Assembly: GCA_927405585.1 (NCBI GenBank)
Contig: CAKMJS010000005.1
Coordinates: forward strand, 1-58,897
Origin: an uncultured Desulfosporosinus sp.
GTDB taxonomy: Bacteria > Bacillota > Desulfitobacteriia > Desulfitobacteriales > Desulfitobacteriaceae
Length of the DNA: 58,897 nt
Direction of reading: 5' to 3'
A program made the translations under genes and the position numbers. The notes beneath the pieces were generated by a model that did no database searches, was not told the origin of the DNA, and saw only the letters and a program-made list of their open reading frames with translations. Positions 7,214 through 15,390 of this stretch are shown here, piece by piece (the first letter of the stretch is position 1; every line of letters starts with the position of its first letter).

Positions 7214-8596
7214 ATGGCAAGAAAAGCTGAACCATACCGTATTAAAATGGTAGAATCCATGCGCATGATCTCTCGTGAAGAGCGTCTAATAAAACTTCAA
7301 GAAGCAGGGTATAATCCCTTTTTGTTAAAAGCAGAAGATGTATACATTGACCTTCTTACCGATAGCGGCACTGGCGCTATGAGTGATAAACAGTGGTCTG
7401 CCTTAATGCTCGGAGATGAGTCCTATGCGGGAAGCAAATCCTTCTTCAAAGTGCAAGATGCAGTGCGAGGGATTTTCGGGTATGACTATGTGATTCCAAC
7501 ACACCAGGGTCGCGGGGCAGAGCAAGTCCTCTTTCCCAATTTGAAAAAACACAATGGGCAATTTGTGCTCGGTAATATGCACTTTGATACAACCATGGCG
7601 CATATTGAAATGAATGGCATGGTCCCGGTGAACCTTGTTATCGAAGAGGCTTTCGATACACAGAAAGAACATCCGTTTAAAGGAAACTTTGATCTGGTAA
7701 AGCTGGAGGAATTCATTGTTGAAAAGGGTCCTGAAAATATTGCCTTCATTATTGTGACAGTAACTTGTAATTCCTCGGGTGGACAGCCCGTTTCCATGGA
7801 AAATTTCCGTGGAGTACGGAAAATTGCGGACAAATACTCCTTGAAGATCGACATTGACTCCGCTCGGTTTGCAGAAAATGCTTATTTTATCAAAAAACGT
7901 GAACCAGGATATGAGAATAAGAGCATTCAAGAAATTGTTCGAGAAATGTATGATCTGGGTGACTACTTCACGATGAGTGCCAAGAAAGATGCCATTGTCA
8001 ACATGGGCGGACTGATCGGCATTAAGAATGAAAAAGATGTGTACCAAAATGCCTGTACGACTTGCGTGCCAATGGAGGGCTTTATAACGTACGGGGGACT
8101 CTCTGGGCGGGATATGGAATGCTTAGCGGTTGGACTCTATGAAGGATTGGATTTTGATTATCTCGAAAGCCGAATTGGACAGGTGGAATATCTCGGAGAA
8201 GAACTTCGTAAGCGTGGTATTCCCATCCAGTGGCCCGTTGGTGGACATGCTGTTTTCGTCGATGCAGGAAAGTTTCTTCCTCATATTCCTGCCGAACAAT
8301 TTCCGGCTCAAGCCCTCAGTAATGAACTATATCTTGAGGCGGGTGTCCGCCCGGTAGAAGTAGGTTCTCTATTACTAGGCCGCGACCCAGAGACTGGAAT
8401 TCAAAAGAAGGCAGGAGTAGATTTCATGCGTTTGACTATTCCTCGCCGTGTCTATACTGATCGACATATGGATGTCGTTGTGGATGCTCTAGCAGCGATT
8501 TGGGAACGTCGGAATCAAATTAAAGGCTTGGAATTCACCTATGAACCGAAAATACTGCGTCACTTCCTTTGTAATCTGAAACCTATCGAAGGATAA
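7214..8596 (+). CDS. tnaA: Tryptophanase (PLP-dependent beta-eliminating lyase)
   Basis: This 460-residue enzyme splits L-tryptophan into indole, pyruvate and ammonia. It belongs to the TnaA/tyrosine phenol-lyase family: start [34 protein letters not shown], and the PLP lysine in MSAKKDA (Lys258). Tryptophanase is favoured over tyrosine phenol-lyase because of [21 protein letters not shown] and [15 protein letters not shown], which follow the tryptophanase pattern. The start [11 protein letters not shown] fits the family; GGGAGG is about 12 bp away, a rather long spacing, and an in-frame ATG-like codon near 7169 would add a non-family extension. Expression probably depends on sigma-54 and the TyrR-like activator. 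RidA nearby would clear aminoacrylate. Confidence 0.9.
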   Translation: MARKAEPYRIKMVESMRMISREERLIKLQEAGYNPFLLKAEDVYIDLLTDSGTGAMSDKQWSALMLGDESYAGSKSFFKVQDAVRGIFGYDYVIPTHQGRGAEQVLFPNLKKHNGQFVLGNMHFDTTMAHIEMNGMVPVNLVIEEAFDTQKEHPFKGNFDLVKLEEFIVEKGPENIAFIIVTVTCNSSGGQPVSMENFRGVRKIADKYSLKIDIDSARFAENAYFIKKREPGYENKSIQEIVREMYDLGDYFTMSAKKDAIVNMGGLIGIKNEKDVYQNACTTCVPMEGFITYGGLSGRDMECLAVGLYEGLDFDYLESRIGQVEYLGEELRKRGIPIQWPVGGHAVFVDAGKFLPHIPAEQFPAQALSNELYLEAGVRPVEVGSLLLGRDPETGIQKKAGVDFMRLTIPRRVYTDRHMDVVVDALAAIWERRNQIKGLEFTYEPKILRHFLCNLKPIEG

Positions 8597-8648
8597 GGTT
8601 GAACGAATTCACAGTCTGGGGTTAAACTTATGTCCGGCTCTTATGACT

Positions 8649-8695
8649 ATACAGGAAACGGTGAGTTGTTATGACTCGTCGTTTCCTGTATTTTT
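8649..8695 (+). terminator. Terminator after tnaA
   Basis: ATACAGGAAACG pairs with CGTTTCCTGTAT, followed by TTTTT. The remaining stretch up to the next sigma-54 promoter (8696-8950) is AT-rich. It contains two short pieces resembling the repeat-element tail (GTTGAACGAATTCAC at about 8599, GAACTTGTTCAACTAAAG at about 8871), too short to call. Confidence 0.8.
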
Positions 8696-8952
8696 GCATT
8701 ATTTAATAATGTACAAATTTCACACTATGGGAGAAATTTATCATATAATAGGACTTAAGGGAGTTAATTATGACTTGACGGTCTTGAATCGACTTAAGTG
8801 ATTGCCACTATCCTTTGGCTGAAAGGCTTAAAAAGTAGTTCATAGTAACTTGGAAATAGAGAGTAATAGTGAACTTGTTCAACTAAAGATGAAATTTATG
8901 GATAATTAGCGAGTTTAAGAAAATATTTGCAGAGAACTAAATAAAATGTATT

Positions 8953-8970
8953 ATGGCATGGAATTTGCAA
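8953..8970 (+). promoter_or_regulatory. Sigma-54 promoter of the chemoreceptor gene
   Basis: TGGCATGGAATTTGCA: GG at 8955-8956, ten bases, GC at 8967-8968. It lies about 40 bp before the start codon at 9009. It is the second such promoter downstream of the TyrR-like activator. Confidence 0.85.
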
Positions 8971-9008
8971 TAAAAAAGTGAATGCGTTGGATTTTTAAGG
9001 GGGTTTTT

Positions 9009-10757
9009 ATGGTGAGATCAATCATTAATGAAAACAAGTTGCTGATAGTATTTGCTGGAATTATGGTTCTTGTAGGCTTAGTCTTCAGAAATTCCAATAC
9101 TCTTATAACCCTTTTCTTGGTGAGTATCTTTGGGTTACTGGTCATTGCGTTATTTCAGACCAACCGTAATACCAGATTATTAGCGATATCAATAGAATAC
9201 TTAAAAAGAGGTTCCCTTGGGGATTACTTGGTTTTAGAAAAGGGAGTGGAGGTTGCAAAAAACCTCCTCAATGAGTTGATCAGGATAAAGAGTACAGGTG
9301 ATGTGGATAGACAAGTGATTATTGACCTTCAAAAGAAGTTATTAAGCCAAAATAAAGGCTTACTATCGTTGAGTTCCTTTTGGGAACCTAATGCCTTTGA
9401 TGGAAAGGATAATTCCTTCACTAACTCGACAATGTATGATGAAGGGAAATTTACATCCTATGTCTATTGGGAAAACGATTCTATCGAAGTGGTTGCCTTG
9501 AAGAATGTATATACTGAGGCTTGGTATACGATTCCTAAAAAAAGTCGAAAGATTTCAATCATAGAACCTTATTACTATGAGGTTAATGGCGAAAATATCT
9601 TAATGACGAGTATCATGCTACCAATCATCCTTAATCGAAAGTTCATAGGTACGATCGGTATCGACATAGAGTTAAAAGAGATTAAAGAAATTCAAAGCGA
9701 TGTCGTGTTGTATGAGAATAAATACAAGCAGTTAAATAGTGAAAAGATTATGGAAGCGTTTGATGGACGAACGGATGAACTTGGCATACTTGGACAAGTC
9801 ATTAAGGCTACGAATAATAATCAAAGAGAAATTACCACTCGTTTATTACATACTGCCAGCCAGCTCAACAATACGTCTCAAGAACTAACCCTCATATCCC
9901 AAGAGTCAGCAAAAGCCGTTGAAGAGATAGCAAGAACTATCGAACAAATTGCTGGAAGCGCCACGGAACAAGCAAGGGATACAGAAAACGGCGTCAGTCA
10001 GATTCTTGAATTTGGAGTCATCATTGAAAAAGATCAAAAGTATCTTCACGATCTAAATAATTCAGCAGCAATAGTCGAAAAAATGAAAAATGAGGGCAGC
10101 GTATCAATCCTGGACTTAATGGAAAGAACCAAAGAACGAGAACTCTATATGGAGCGGATCCAAGAAGGAATTATTAAAACGAATCAAAGTGCTGAAAAAA
10201 TTAACTCCGCCAGTCAAATGATTCAAGCCGTAGCAGAGCAAACCAATCTATTGGCCTTAAATGCGGCTATTGAGGCAGCACGTGCGGGTGAAGCAGGCAG
10301 AGGTTTTGCTGTGGTCGCTGAAGAAATTAAAAAGTTAGCCGAACAATCCAGTAATTCAACCAAAGAAATTGATATGATCGTCAACGAGTTACAAATAAAC
10401 TCTCAAAATGCAGTTGAGATTATTAATAAAAGCGCATACATTGCCAAAAAACAAGAGGATAGTGTTATCATTACGGATGAACGATTTAAGGGGATCGCCG
10501 AAGCGGTAGAAAAAACCAAAGAAATTGTCGCCAATTTGAATATTTCTGGAAGAGATATGGAGACGAAAAAGAATCAAATCATTGATATACTAAAGAATTT
10601 AGCCTCCATTGCTGAGGAAAACGCCGCCAGTACACAGCAAGTATCTGCTGCCACGGAAGAACAAACCGCATCAATGATAGAAATAGCGAGTGCCAGTCAG
10701 GGTTTATCAAATTTAGCACAAGAATTACAGCAGGCAATCGATAAATTTTCAGTTTAA
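9009..10757 (+). CDS. Methyl-accepting chemotaxis protein with a probable cytoplasmic Cache-like sensor
   Basis: This is a 582-residue chemoreceptor. Two hydrophobic helices lie close together at the N-terminus (about residues 10-55, [16 protein letters not shown] and [18 protein letters not shown]). A Cache-like sensory region follows (about residues 105-230, with [21 protein letters not shown] and a [18 protein letters not shown] core). The C-terminal half is a long coiled coil with the conserved signalling tip [31 protein letters not shown]. With both helices before the sensor, the Cache region should lie in the cytoplasm. The start ATG at 9009 has AAGGGGG 5 bp upstream; an earlier in-frame ATG at 8982 lacks one. 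Shared sigma-54 control suggests it senses tryptophan, indole or a related compound (inference). Confidence 0.87.
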   Translation: MVRSIINENKLLIVFAGIMVLVGLVFRNSNTLITLFLVSIFGLLVIALFQTNRNTRLLAISIEYLKRGSLGDYLVLEKGVEVAKNLLNELIRIKSTGDVDRQVIIDLQKKLLSQNKGLLSLSSFWEPNAFDGKDNSFTNSTMYDEGKFTSYVYWENDSIEVVALKNVYTEAWYTIPKKSRKISIIEPYYYEVNGENILMTSIMLPIILNRKFIGTIGIDIELKEIKEIQSDVVLYENKYKQLNSEKIMEAFDGRTDELGILGQVIKATNNNQREITTRLLHTASQLNNTSQELTLISQESAKAVEEIARTIEQIAGSATEQARDTENGVSQILEFGVIIEKDQKYLHDLNNSAAIVEKMKNEGSVSILDLMERTKERELYMERIQEGIIKTNQSAEKINSASQMIQAVAEQTNLLALNAAIEAARAGEAGRGFAVVAEEIKKLAEQSSNSTKEIDMIVNELQINSQNAVEIINKSAYIAKKQEDSVIITDERFKGIAEAVEKTKEIVANLNISGRDMETKKNQIIDILKNLASIAEENAASTQQVSAATEEQTASMIEIASASQGLSNLAQELQQAIDKFSV

Positions 10758-10766
10758 TTTTTATCC

Positions 10767-10850
10767 AACCGTAAGACTCCCACTTCTTTAAATGGGAGTG
10801 GGTCCCCCACCGAAGACTCGATGTTCAGCTTTAGCTGGACGAGTTCACTA
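10767..10850 (+). repeat. Copy of the IS200/IS605-like dispersed repeat (short form)
   Basis: It begins ACCGTAAGACTCCCACTTCT and ends with AGACTCGATG, the palindrome TTCAGCTTTAGCTGGA and CGAGTTCACTA. The ends match the copy at 19853-19965, while the middle hairpin is shortened. Confidence 0.65.
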
Positions 10851-10871
10851 CCTTAAGGTGTGGAGTTTAGG

Positions 10872-10913
10872 AAAACGCCAAGTCAACTTGCGACTTGGCG
10901 TTTTCTTTTTTTT
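10872..10913 (+). terminator. Hairpin terminator downstream of the chemoreceptor gene
   Basis: AAAACGCCAAGTC pairs with GACTTGGCGTTTT, followed by a T-rich run. It lies just beyond the repeat copy. Confidence 0.85.
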
Positions 10914-11052
10914 GTGGATATAATTAGCAGTATCACAATAAAGTAAAACATAAAAAATGGAGACTTAAGTAAGTTGCTTTGGATTTTAGCAGAGTATCGG
11001 GGTAAAATAAAGATAGTATAATATTACCATTGTAAAGGGGAGTGCTGAATTT

Positions 11053-12321
11053 ATGAGTTTAGTTTATTCAGTCTTCGTTCCGCATCCACCCATCCTCGTC
11101 CCAGAGATCGGACGGGGGGAGGAGCGTAAGTGTCAAGCAAGCTTGGAGGCCTACCAAGAGATAGCGAATCGACTCGTTCAAGCGGAGGTCGAGACGGTGA
11201 TCCTGATTTCCCCGCATGCGCCGCTCACCAAGGAAGGGATTACCCTTTTAACAGAGGAGGTTATCTGCGGGAATTTCGCTCAATTTGGAGCTGCGCAGGT
11301 AAGTTTATCCTTTGCAAGTGACCCTTTAATGATTGAGAAATTTCAGAAACATCTTCCTGGAGTCCTTTCTGTACAGGGACCCCTCGATCACGGTTCATTA
11401 GTACCCCTCTATTTTTTACAAAAAGCAGGGTGGAGCGGAAAGGTTGTGCTCTTAGGAATGCCCTTGGAGCGACCTGAAGAGTATGGTGTGCGTATAGGTA
11501 AAATCCTTGAAAGCTCACCTGAACGCTATGCGCTTGTGGCCAGTGGCGATCTTTCCCATCGCTTGAAGGAAGATGGTCCGTATGGATTAGATCCTGCTGG
11601 GCCAGAATTTGATCAATTCATCATAAAGGCGCTTCAGCAGGATACGAAAACCATCACTAGTTTGCCGACTGACCTTGTCGAAAGAGCTGGTGAATGTGGA
11701 TATCGTAGTCTTCTCTTGGCCTTGACCGCTAAAGAAGGAGCACCGGAAGTCCTGTCCTATGAAGGGACGTTTGGTGTAGGGTATTTGGTGGCAGACCTCT
11801 ATCATTCCTCACCTTTGCCGCAGTGGGCGCGACGTTGTCTAAAGGCTTATTTGGAGAAAGAAGACCCAAGTCGACTGGAATTACCCGACCTATCCTCATC
11901 TGGGCTAGGTGAGCGACGGGGATGTTTTGTAACACTAAAACAAAGCGGCCAACTGCGGGGATGTATCGGAACAACTGAGCCTTGGCAGGAAAATCTAGCC
12001 TTAGAAATTCAACATAATGCGATGGCTGCCGGAACCCAAGATCCGCGTTTTCGGCCAGTTCGAATAGAGGAGCTCGATACTCTGAGCTTTACAGTCGATG
12101 TCCTTGGCGAACTTGAAAAAATTACAGGACCTGAAGAGTTAGATCCTTGGAAGTATGGAGTTGTTGTTCGCCAGCGTGGGAAAAGTGGACTATTACTCCC
12201 CCATTTGGAAGGGATCGATACCGTTTCAGAACAAATCAGTATCGCGAAACAAAAGGCGGGAATTTCAGTGCAGGAGTCGGTGGAGCTTTGGCGCTTTGAG
12301 GTCAAGCGACATTATGAGTAA
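11053..12321 (+). CDS. AmmeMemoRadiSam system protein: MEMO domain fused to AMMECR1 domain
   Basis: This is a 422-residue fusion. Residues 1 to about 260 are a MEMO1/extradiol-dioxygenase-like domain (VFVPHPPILVPEIGRGEE, ISPHAP, GPLDHGSLVPLYFL, VASGDLSHRL), with the conserved His positions of that fold. Residues about 265-422 are an AMMECR1 domain (GCFVTLKQSGQLRGCIGTTEPWQ, the conserved LRGCIG motif). In many bacteria and archaea the two parts are separate genes. The next gene, overlapping by 8 bp, is the matching radical SAM enzyme. The system is conserved but its chemistry is not established to my knowledge. Confidence 0.9.
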   Translation: MSLVYSVFVPHPPILVPEIGRGEERKCQASLEAYQEIANRLVQAEVETVILISPHAPLTKEGITLLTEEVICGNFAQFGAAQVSLSFASDPLMIEKFQKHLPGVLSVQGPLDHGSLVPLYFLQKAGWSGKVVLLGMPLERPEEYGVRIGKILESSPERYALVASGDLSHRLKEDGPYGLDPAGPEFDQFIIKALQQDTKTITSLPTDLVERAGECGYRSLLLALTAKEGAPEVLSYEGTFGVGYLVADLYHSSPLPQWARRCLKAYLEKEDPSRLELPDLSSSGLGERRGCFVTLKQSGQLRGCIGTTEPWQENLALEIQHNAMAAGTQDPRFRPVRIEELDTLSFTVDVLGELEKITGPEELDPWKYGVVVRQRGKSGLLLPHLEGIDTVSEQISIAKQKAGISVQESVELWRFEVKRHYE

Positions 12322-13312
12322 TCTAAATGATTCTCCTCTGTCGATGACGAATGAGCATAAAGACACTTTGAGTGCGAGTTGTCTGTTGTGTCCCCAGCAT
12401 TGTCGATTACGGCATGGGCAGTCGGGGCGGTGTCATGCCCGCGAAAACCGCGAGGGAGAGGTCGTATCTCGAACCTATGGTGAAGTGGCCGCCTGGAATA
12501 TGGATCCGATAGAGAAGAAGCCCCTGTATCATTTCCATCCCGGTACCTGGATTTTCTCCGTGGGGGGCTTTGGGTGCAACTTAAGCTGTTCATTTTGTCA
12601 AAATCACGAGATATCCCAGCAACATCGAGTTGGGAAAAAAGTAACTCCTGCCGAGCTTGCAGAACTTGCTAGGCAGGAGCAGAAATCGTTGGGGATGTGC
12701 TTTACGTATTCAGAGCCGAGCGTGTGGTTTGAGATGATAAGGGACACCGCTCCCTTGGTACGAGCTCATGGGGGGAAGGTGGTTCTAGTGAGCAACGGAA
12801 CAATTGCTCCACGCTTTCTCGAGGAGCTGATTCCGTGGCTCGATGCGGTCAATATTGATATTAAAGCCTTCTCGGAGGATTTCTATCAACACTATTGTGG
12901 TGGAAAACTGGCTTGGGTTTTAGACAATGTTGAGCGTTTGGCTGGGCGGGTTCACTTAGAGGTGACAACGCTCGTCATTCCGGGTGCTAATGATGATCCA
13001 TCAGAACTTAGTGGATTAGCGCGATGGTTGCGCCAGCTCGAGGTTCCTCTAGCTTGGCATTTAAGTGGCTATCACCCGGCCTATCGACTTGCGGTTCCGC
13101 CCACAGATCGACAAACTTTAGAGCGATTATGGAACCTTGCTAAAGAGTATCTGCCCTATGTCTATCTCGGCAATGTTAGAGGAGGAAGTACGACCTTTTG
13201 TCCCCAATGTGGTGATGCTGTAATACATCGAGAACCTCTTCTGGTTAATCGCTTAGACCGAGGGAGTTGTCCGAAATGTGGAGAGAGCATTTTCGGAGTT
13301 GGTTTATTTTAG
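12314..13312 (+). CDS. amrS: AmmeMemoRadiSam system radical SAM enzyme
   Basis: This is a 332-residue radical SAM protein related to pyruvate formate-lyase activating enzymes. The [4Fe-4S] motif is CNLSCSFC (CxxxCxxC) in the context FGCNLSCSFCQNHEISQ. An N-terminal cysteine set (CLLCPQHCRLRHGQSGRC) and a C-terminal zinc-ribbon-like set (CPQCGD, CPKCGE) would bind further metal. The ATG at 12314 overlaps the 3' end of the MEMO-AMMECR1 gene and has no extra N-terminal sequence, so translational coupling is likely. The substrate is not known. Confidence 0.88.
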   Translation: MSNLNDSPLSMTNEHKDTLSASCLLCPQHCRLRHGQSGRCHARENREGEVVSRTYGEVAAWNMDPIEKKPLYHFHPGTWIFSVGGFGCNLSCSFCQNHEISQQHRVGKKVTPAELAELARQEQKSLGMCFTYSEPSVWFEMIRDTAPLVRAHGGKVVLVSNGTIAPRFLEELIPWLDAVNIDIKAFSEDFYQHYCGGKLAWVLDNVERLAGRVHLEVTTLVIPGANDDPSELSGLARWLRQLEVPLAWHLSGYHPAYRLAVPPTDRQTLERLWNLAKEYLPYVYLGNVRGGSTTFCPQCGDAVIHREPLLVNRLDRGSCPKCGESIFGVGLF

Positions 13313-13516
13313 CAATTTGATTGCAATGGCTATTCTGATAAGTTATAGTAAGATATCAATTGTTTCGTGCGGACATGATACCCTTAAGAATACCTGTAAA
13401 ATACACTGGCGTTTGTATTTTTATGTATTCTTAGTATGGTTTCGGTAAAGACTACATATTGGGTTATTCTTTACTAGGTTAATGGAAGACGACGACAAAC
13501 ATAAAAGGATTTAACT

Positions 13517-13580
13517 GGGGATAAGTAGCACTTAACAAGACCGGTGTCCTTCACCTGCTTGTTAAGTTATGACTATCCCC
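13517..13580 (+). ncRNA. Structured leader upstream of RNase J (candidate cis-acting RNA)
   Basis: The RNA would fold as one long hairpin with three stacked stems: GGGGATA with TATCCCC, CTTAACAAG with CTTGTTAAG, and GGTG with CACC around the loop TCCTT. An internal loop of 7 nt on each side separates the first two stems. No T-run follows, so it is not a simple terminator. It lies 66 bp before the rnjA start. The rest of the 13313-13645 gap shows nothing else I recognise. Confidence 0.45.
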
Positions 13581-13645
13581 TATTATTATGGGCCTAAATG
13601 CGTTTGAGTACCGGAGTCAATTAAAAAACAGGAGGTAGTATTCAC

Positions 13646-15307
13646 TTGACTAAAGAAAACAGACTACAAATTATCCCCCTTGGTGGACTAGGCGAAATCG
13701 GTAAGAATACCACGGCGATCCGTTATAATGATCAAATACTTATAATTGATGCAGGTCTCGCTTTTCCTGACGATGATATGTTGGGGGTTGACCTTGTTAT
13801 TCCAGATTATACATACCTCATTGAAAACAAACACCTGATCTTGGGAATCCTGATTACCCATGGTCATGAAGATCATATTGGGGGGCTACCCTACTTATTG
13901 AGACATTTGAACGTGCCAATTTTCGGAACACGCCTAGCCATCGGTTTAATTCAATATAAATTAACGGAAGCCAAATTGGGACAAGTAACGACCCAGATCA
14001 TTCAGCCCCGAGATACGATAAAACTGGGTTCGTTCACTATAGACTTTATCAATGTGAGCCATAGCATTCCTGGCGCTGTCGGTTTAGCCATTCATTCCCC
14101 CCTAGGTACTATTGTTCACACAGGGGATTTCAAACTGGATCATACCCCAGTCAGCGGGGGGATTCTTGATTTGCCTAAGTTTTCAGAGCTTGGCGACAGT
14201 GGAGTTCTTTGCCTCATGTCGGATAGTACGAATGTGGAACGCACAGGCTTTACAAAGTCTGAGCGACTCGTAGGAGAAAATATTGACAAGGCCTTTGCAG
14301 AATCAGAGGGGCGAATTATTTTCGCTAGCTTTGCTTCTAATGTCAATCGGCTACAGCAAGCGATCACCTCTGCCGCTAGATACCATCGCAAGGTGGCTAC
14401 CGTCGGTCGAAGTATGATCAATGTTGTGAGCATTGCCGCTGAGCTTGGGTATCTCGATGTCCCGGAAGGTACGCTCGTTGACGTTGACGAGGCTATGCGC
14501 TTACCAGGCAATGAGGTCTGTATCCTTACGACAGGTAGCCAAGGCGAGCCGATGGCTGCGCTGACCCGCATGGCAAACCATAATCATCGTCAGATTTCCA
14601 TTTATCCAGGGGATACTGTTATACTCTCTGCATCTCCTATCCCTGGCAATGAGAGAGCAGTCTCTCGGAATATTGATCAGCTCTTCAAGTTAGGTGCTAA
14701 AGTCATCTATGAATCTATCTCGGGGATGCATGTGTCGGGTCATGCCAGTGAAGAAGAGCTTAAACTGATGCTCAGTATGGTCAAGCCTAAGTACTTTATA
14801 CCAGTCCATGGGGAATACCGCATGCTCATGAAACATGCTGAGCTAGCAGTGGAACTAGGGATCCCACGAGAAAATATTTTCGTAGCTGAGACTGGCAATG
14901 TGATAGAGTTTACCAGCCAGGGGGCCAAGTTTGCTGAAAACGTTACCGCTGGCCGAGTATTTATCGATGGCTTAGGAATCGGAGATATTGGGAATAGCGT
15001 TATGAAAGATCGCACATTGCTATCTCAAGATGGAATCCTAATCATCATTTTAACGATTAACAGCGTAACCAACACAATATTAGCGGGTCCAGATATTGTT
15101 ACCCGCGGATTCGTTTATGTTCGTGAGTCAAATCTAATGCTCGACGAGGTCAAAGCGATCACGAAACAGACCATAGCCCGTAGTCTCCAGCAGGGTATCC
15201 ATGAAACCGCCGTTTTACAAAATCGCGTTCGAGATGTTGTGAGTAGGCATCTTTATGATAAGACTAAGAGGCGTCCCATGATCATTCCGATTTTTCAAGA
15301 AGTATAA
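13646..15307 (+). CDS. rnjA: Ribonuclease J
   Basis: This is a 553-residue metallo-beta-lactamase/beta-CASP nuclease. The zinc motif THGHEDHIGG is followed by the beta-CASP region (SDSTNVERTGFT, GSQGEPMAALTRMA) and the HASEEELK and PVHGEYRML motifs. RNase J processes and degrades RNA both as an endonuclease and 5'-to-3' exonuclease in Firmicutes. The start is TTG with AGGAGGT upstream. It forms a single-gene unit with a structured leader and a terminator at 15312. RNase J1 and J2 cannot be told apart with certainty here. Confidence 0.93.
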   Translation: MTKENRLQIIPLGGLGEIGKNTTAIRYNDQILIIDAGLAFPDDDMLGVDLVIPDYTYLIENKHLILGILITHGHEDHIGGLPYLLRHLNVPIFGTRLAIGLIQYKLTEAKLGQVTTQIIQPRDTIKLGSFTIDFINVSHSIPGAVGLAIHSPLGTIVHTGDFKLDHTPVSGGILDLPKFSELGDSGVLCLMSDSTNVERTGFTKSERLVGENIDKAFAESEGRIIFASFASNVNRLQQAITSAARYHRKVATVGRSMINVVSIAAELGYLDVPEGTLVDVDEAMRLPGNEVCILTTGSQGEPMAALTRMANHNHRQISIYPGDTVILSASPIPGNERAVSRNIDQLFKLGAKVIYESISGMHVSGHASEEELKLMLSMVKPKYFIPVHGEYRMLMKHAELAVELGIPRENIFVAETGNVIEFTSQGAKFAENVTAGRVFIDGLGIGDIGNSVMKDRTLLSQDGILIIILTINSVTNTILAGPDIVTRGFVYVRESNLMLDEVKAITKQTIARSLQQGIHETAVLQNRVRDVVSRHLYDKTKRRPMIIPIFQEV

Positions 15308-15311
15308 TGAT

Positions 15312-15346
15312 AACCCTTTGAAGAAATCCTTCACAGGGTTTTTTCA
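15312..15346 (+). terminator. Terminator after rnjA
   Basis: AACCCT and GAAG pair with CTTC and AGGGTT, followed by TTTTTC. Confidence 0.75.
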
Positions 15347-15390
15347 TTTTCTTTTATCCCGAATCGTAGTGAGGATGAGGTGGAGTAACC

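Noticed and set aside
7214-8596. Annotation as tyrosine phenol-lyase
   Set aside because: The [14 protein letters not shown] and GSLLLGRDP segments follow tryptophanase rather than tyrosine phenol-lyase.
14140-14571. 143-codon minus-strand frame within rnjA
   Set aside because: It is antisense to a conserved coding region; Ser/Arg-rich shadow translation.
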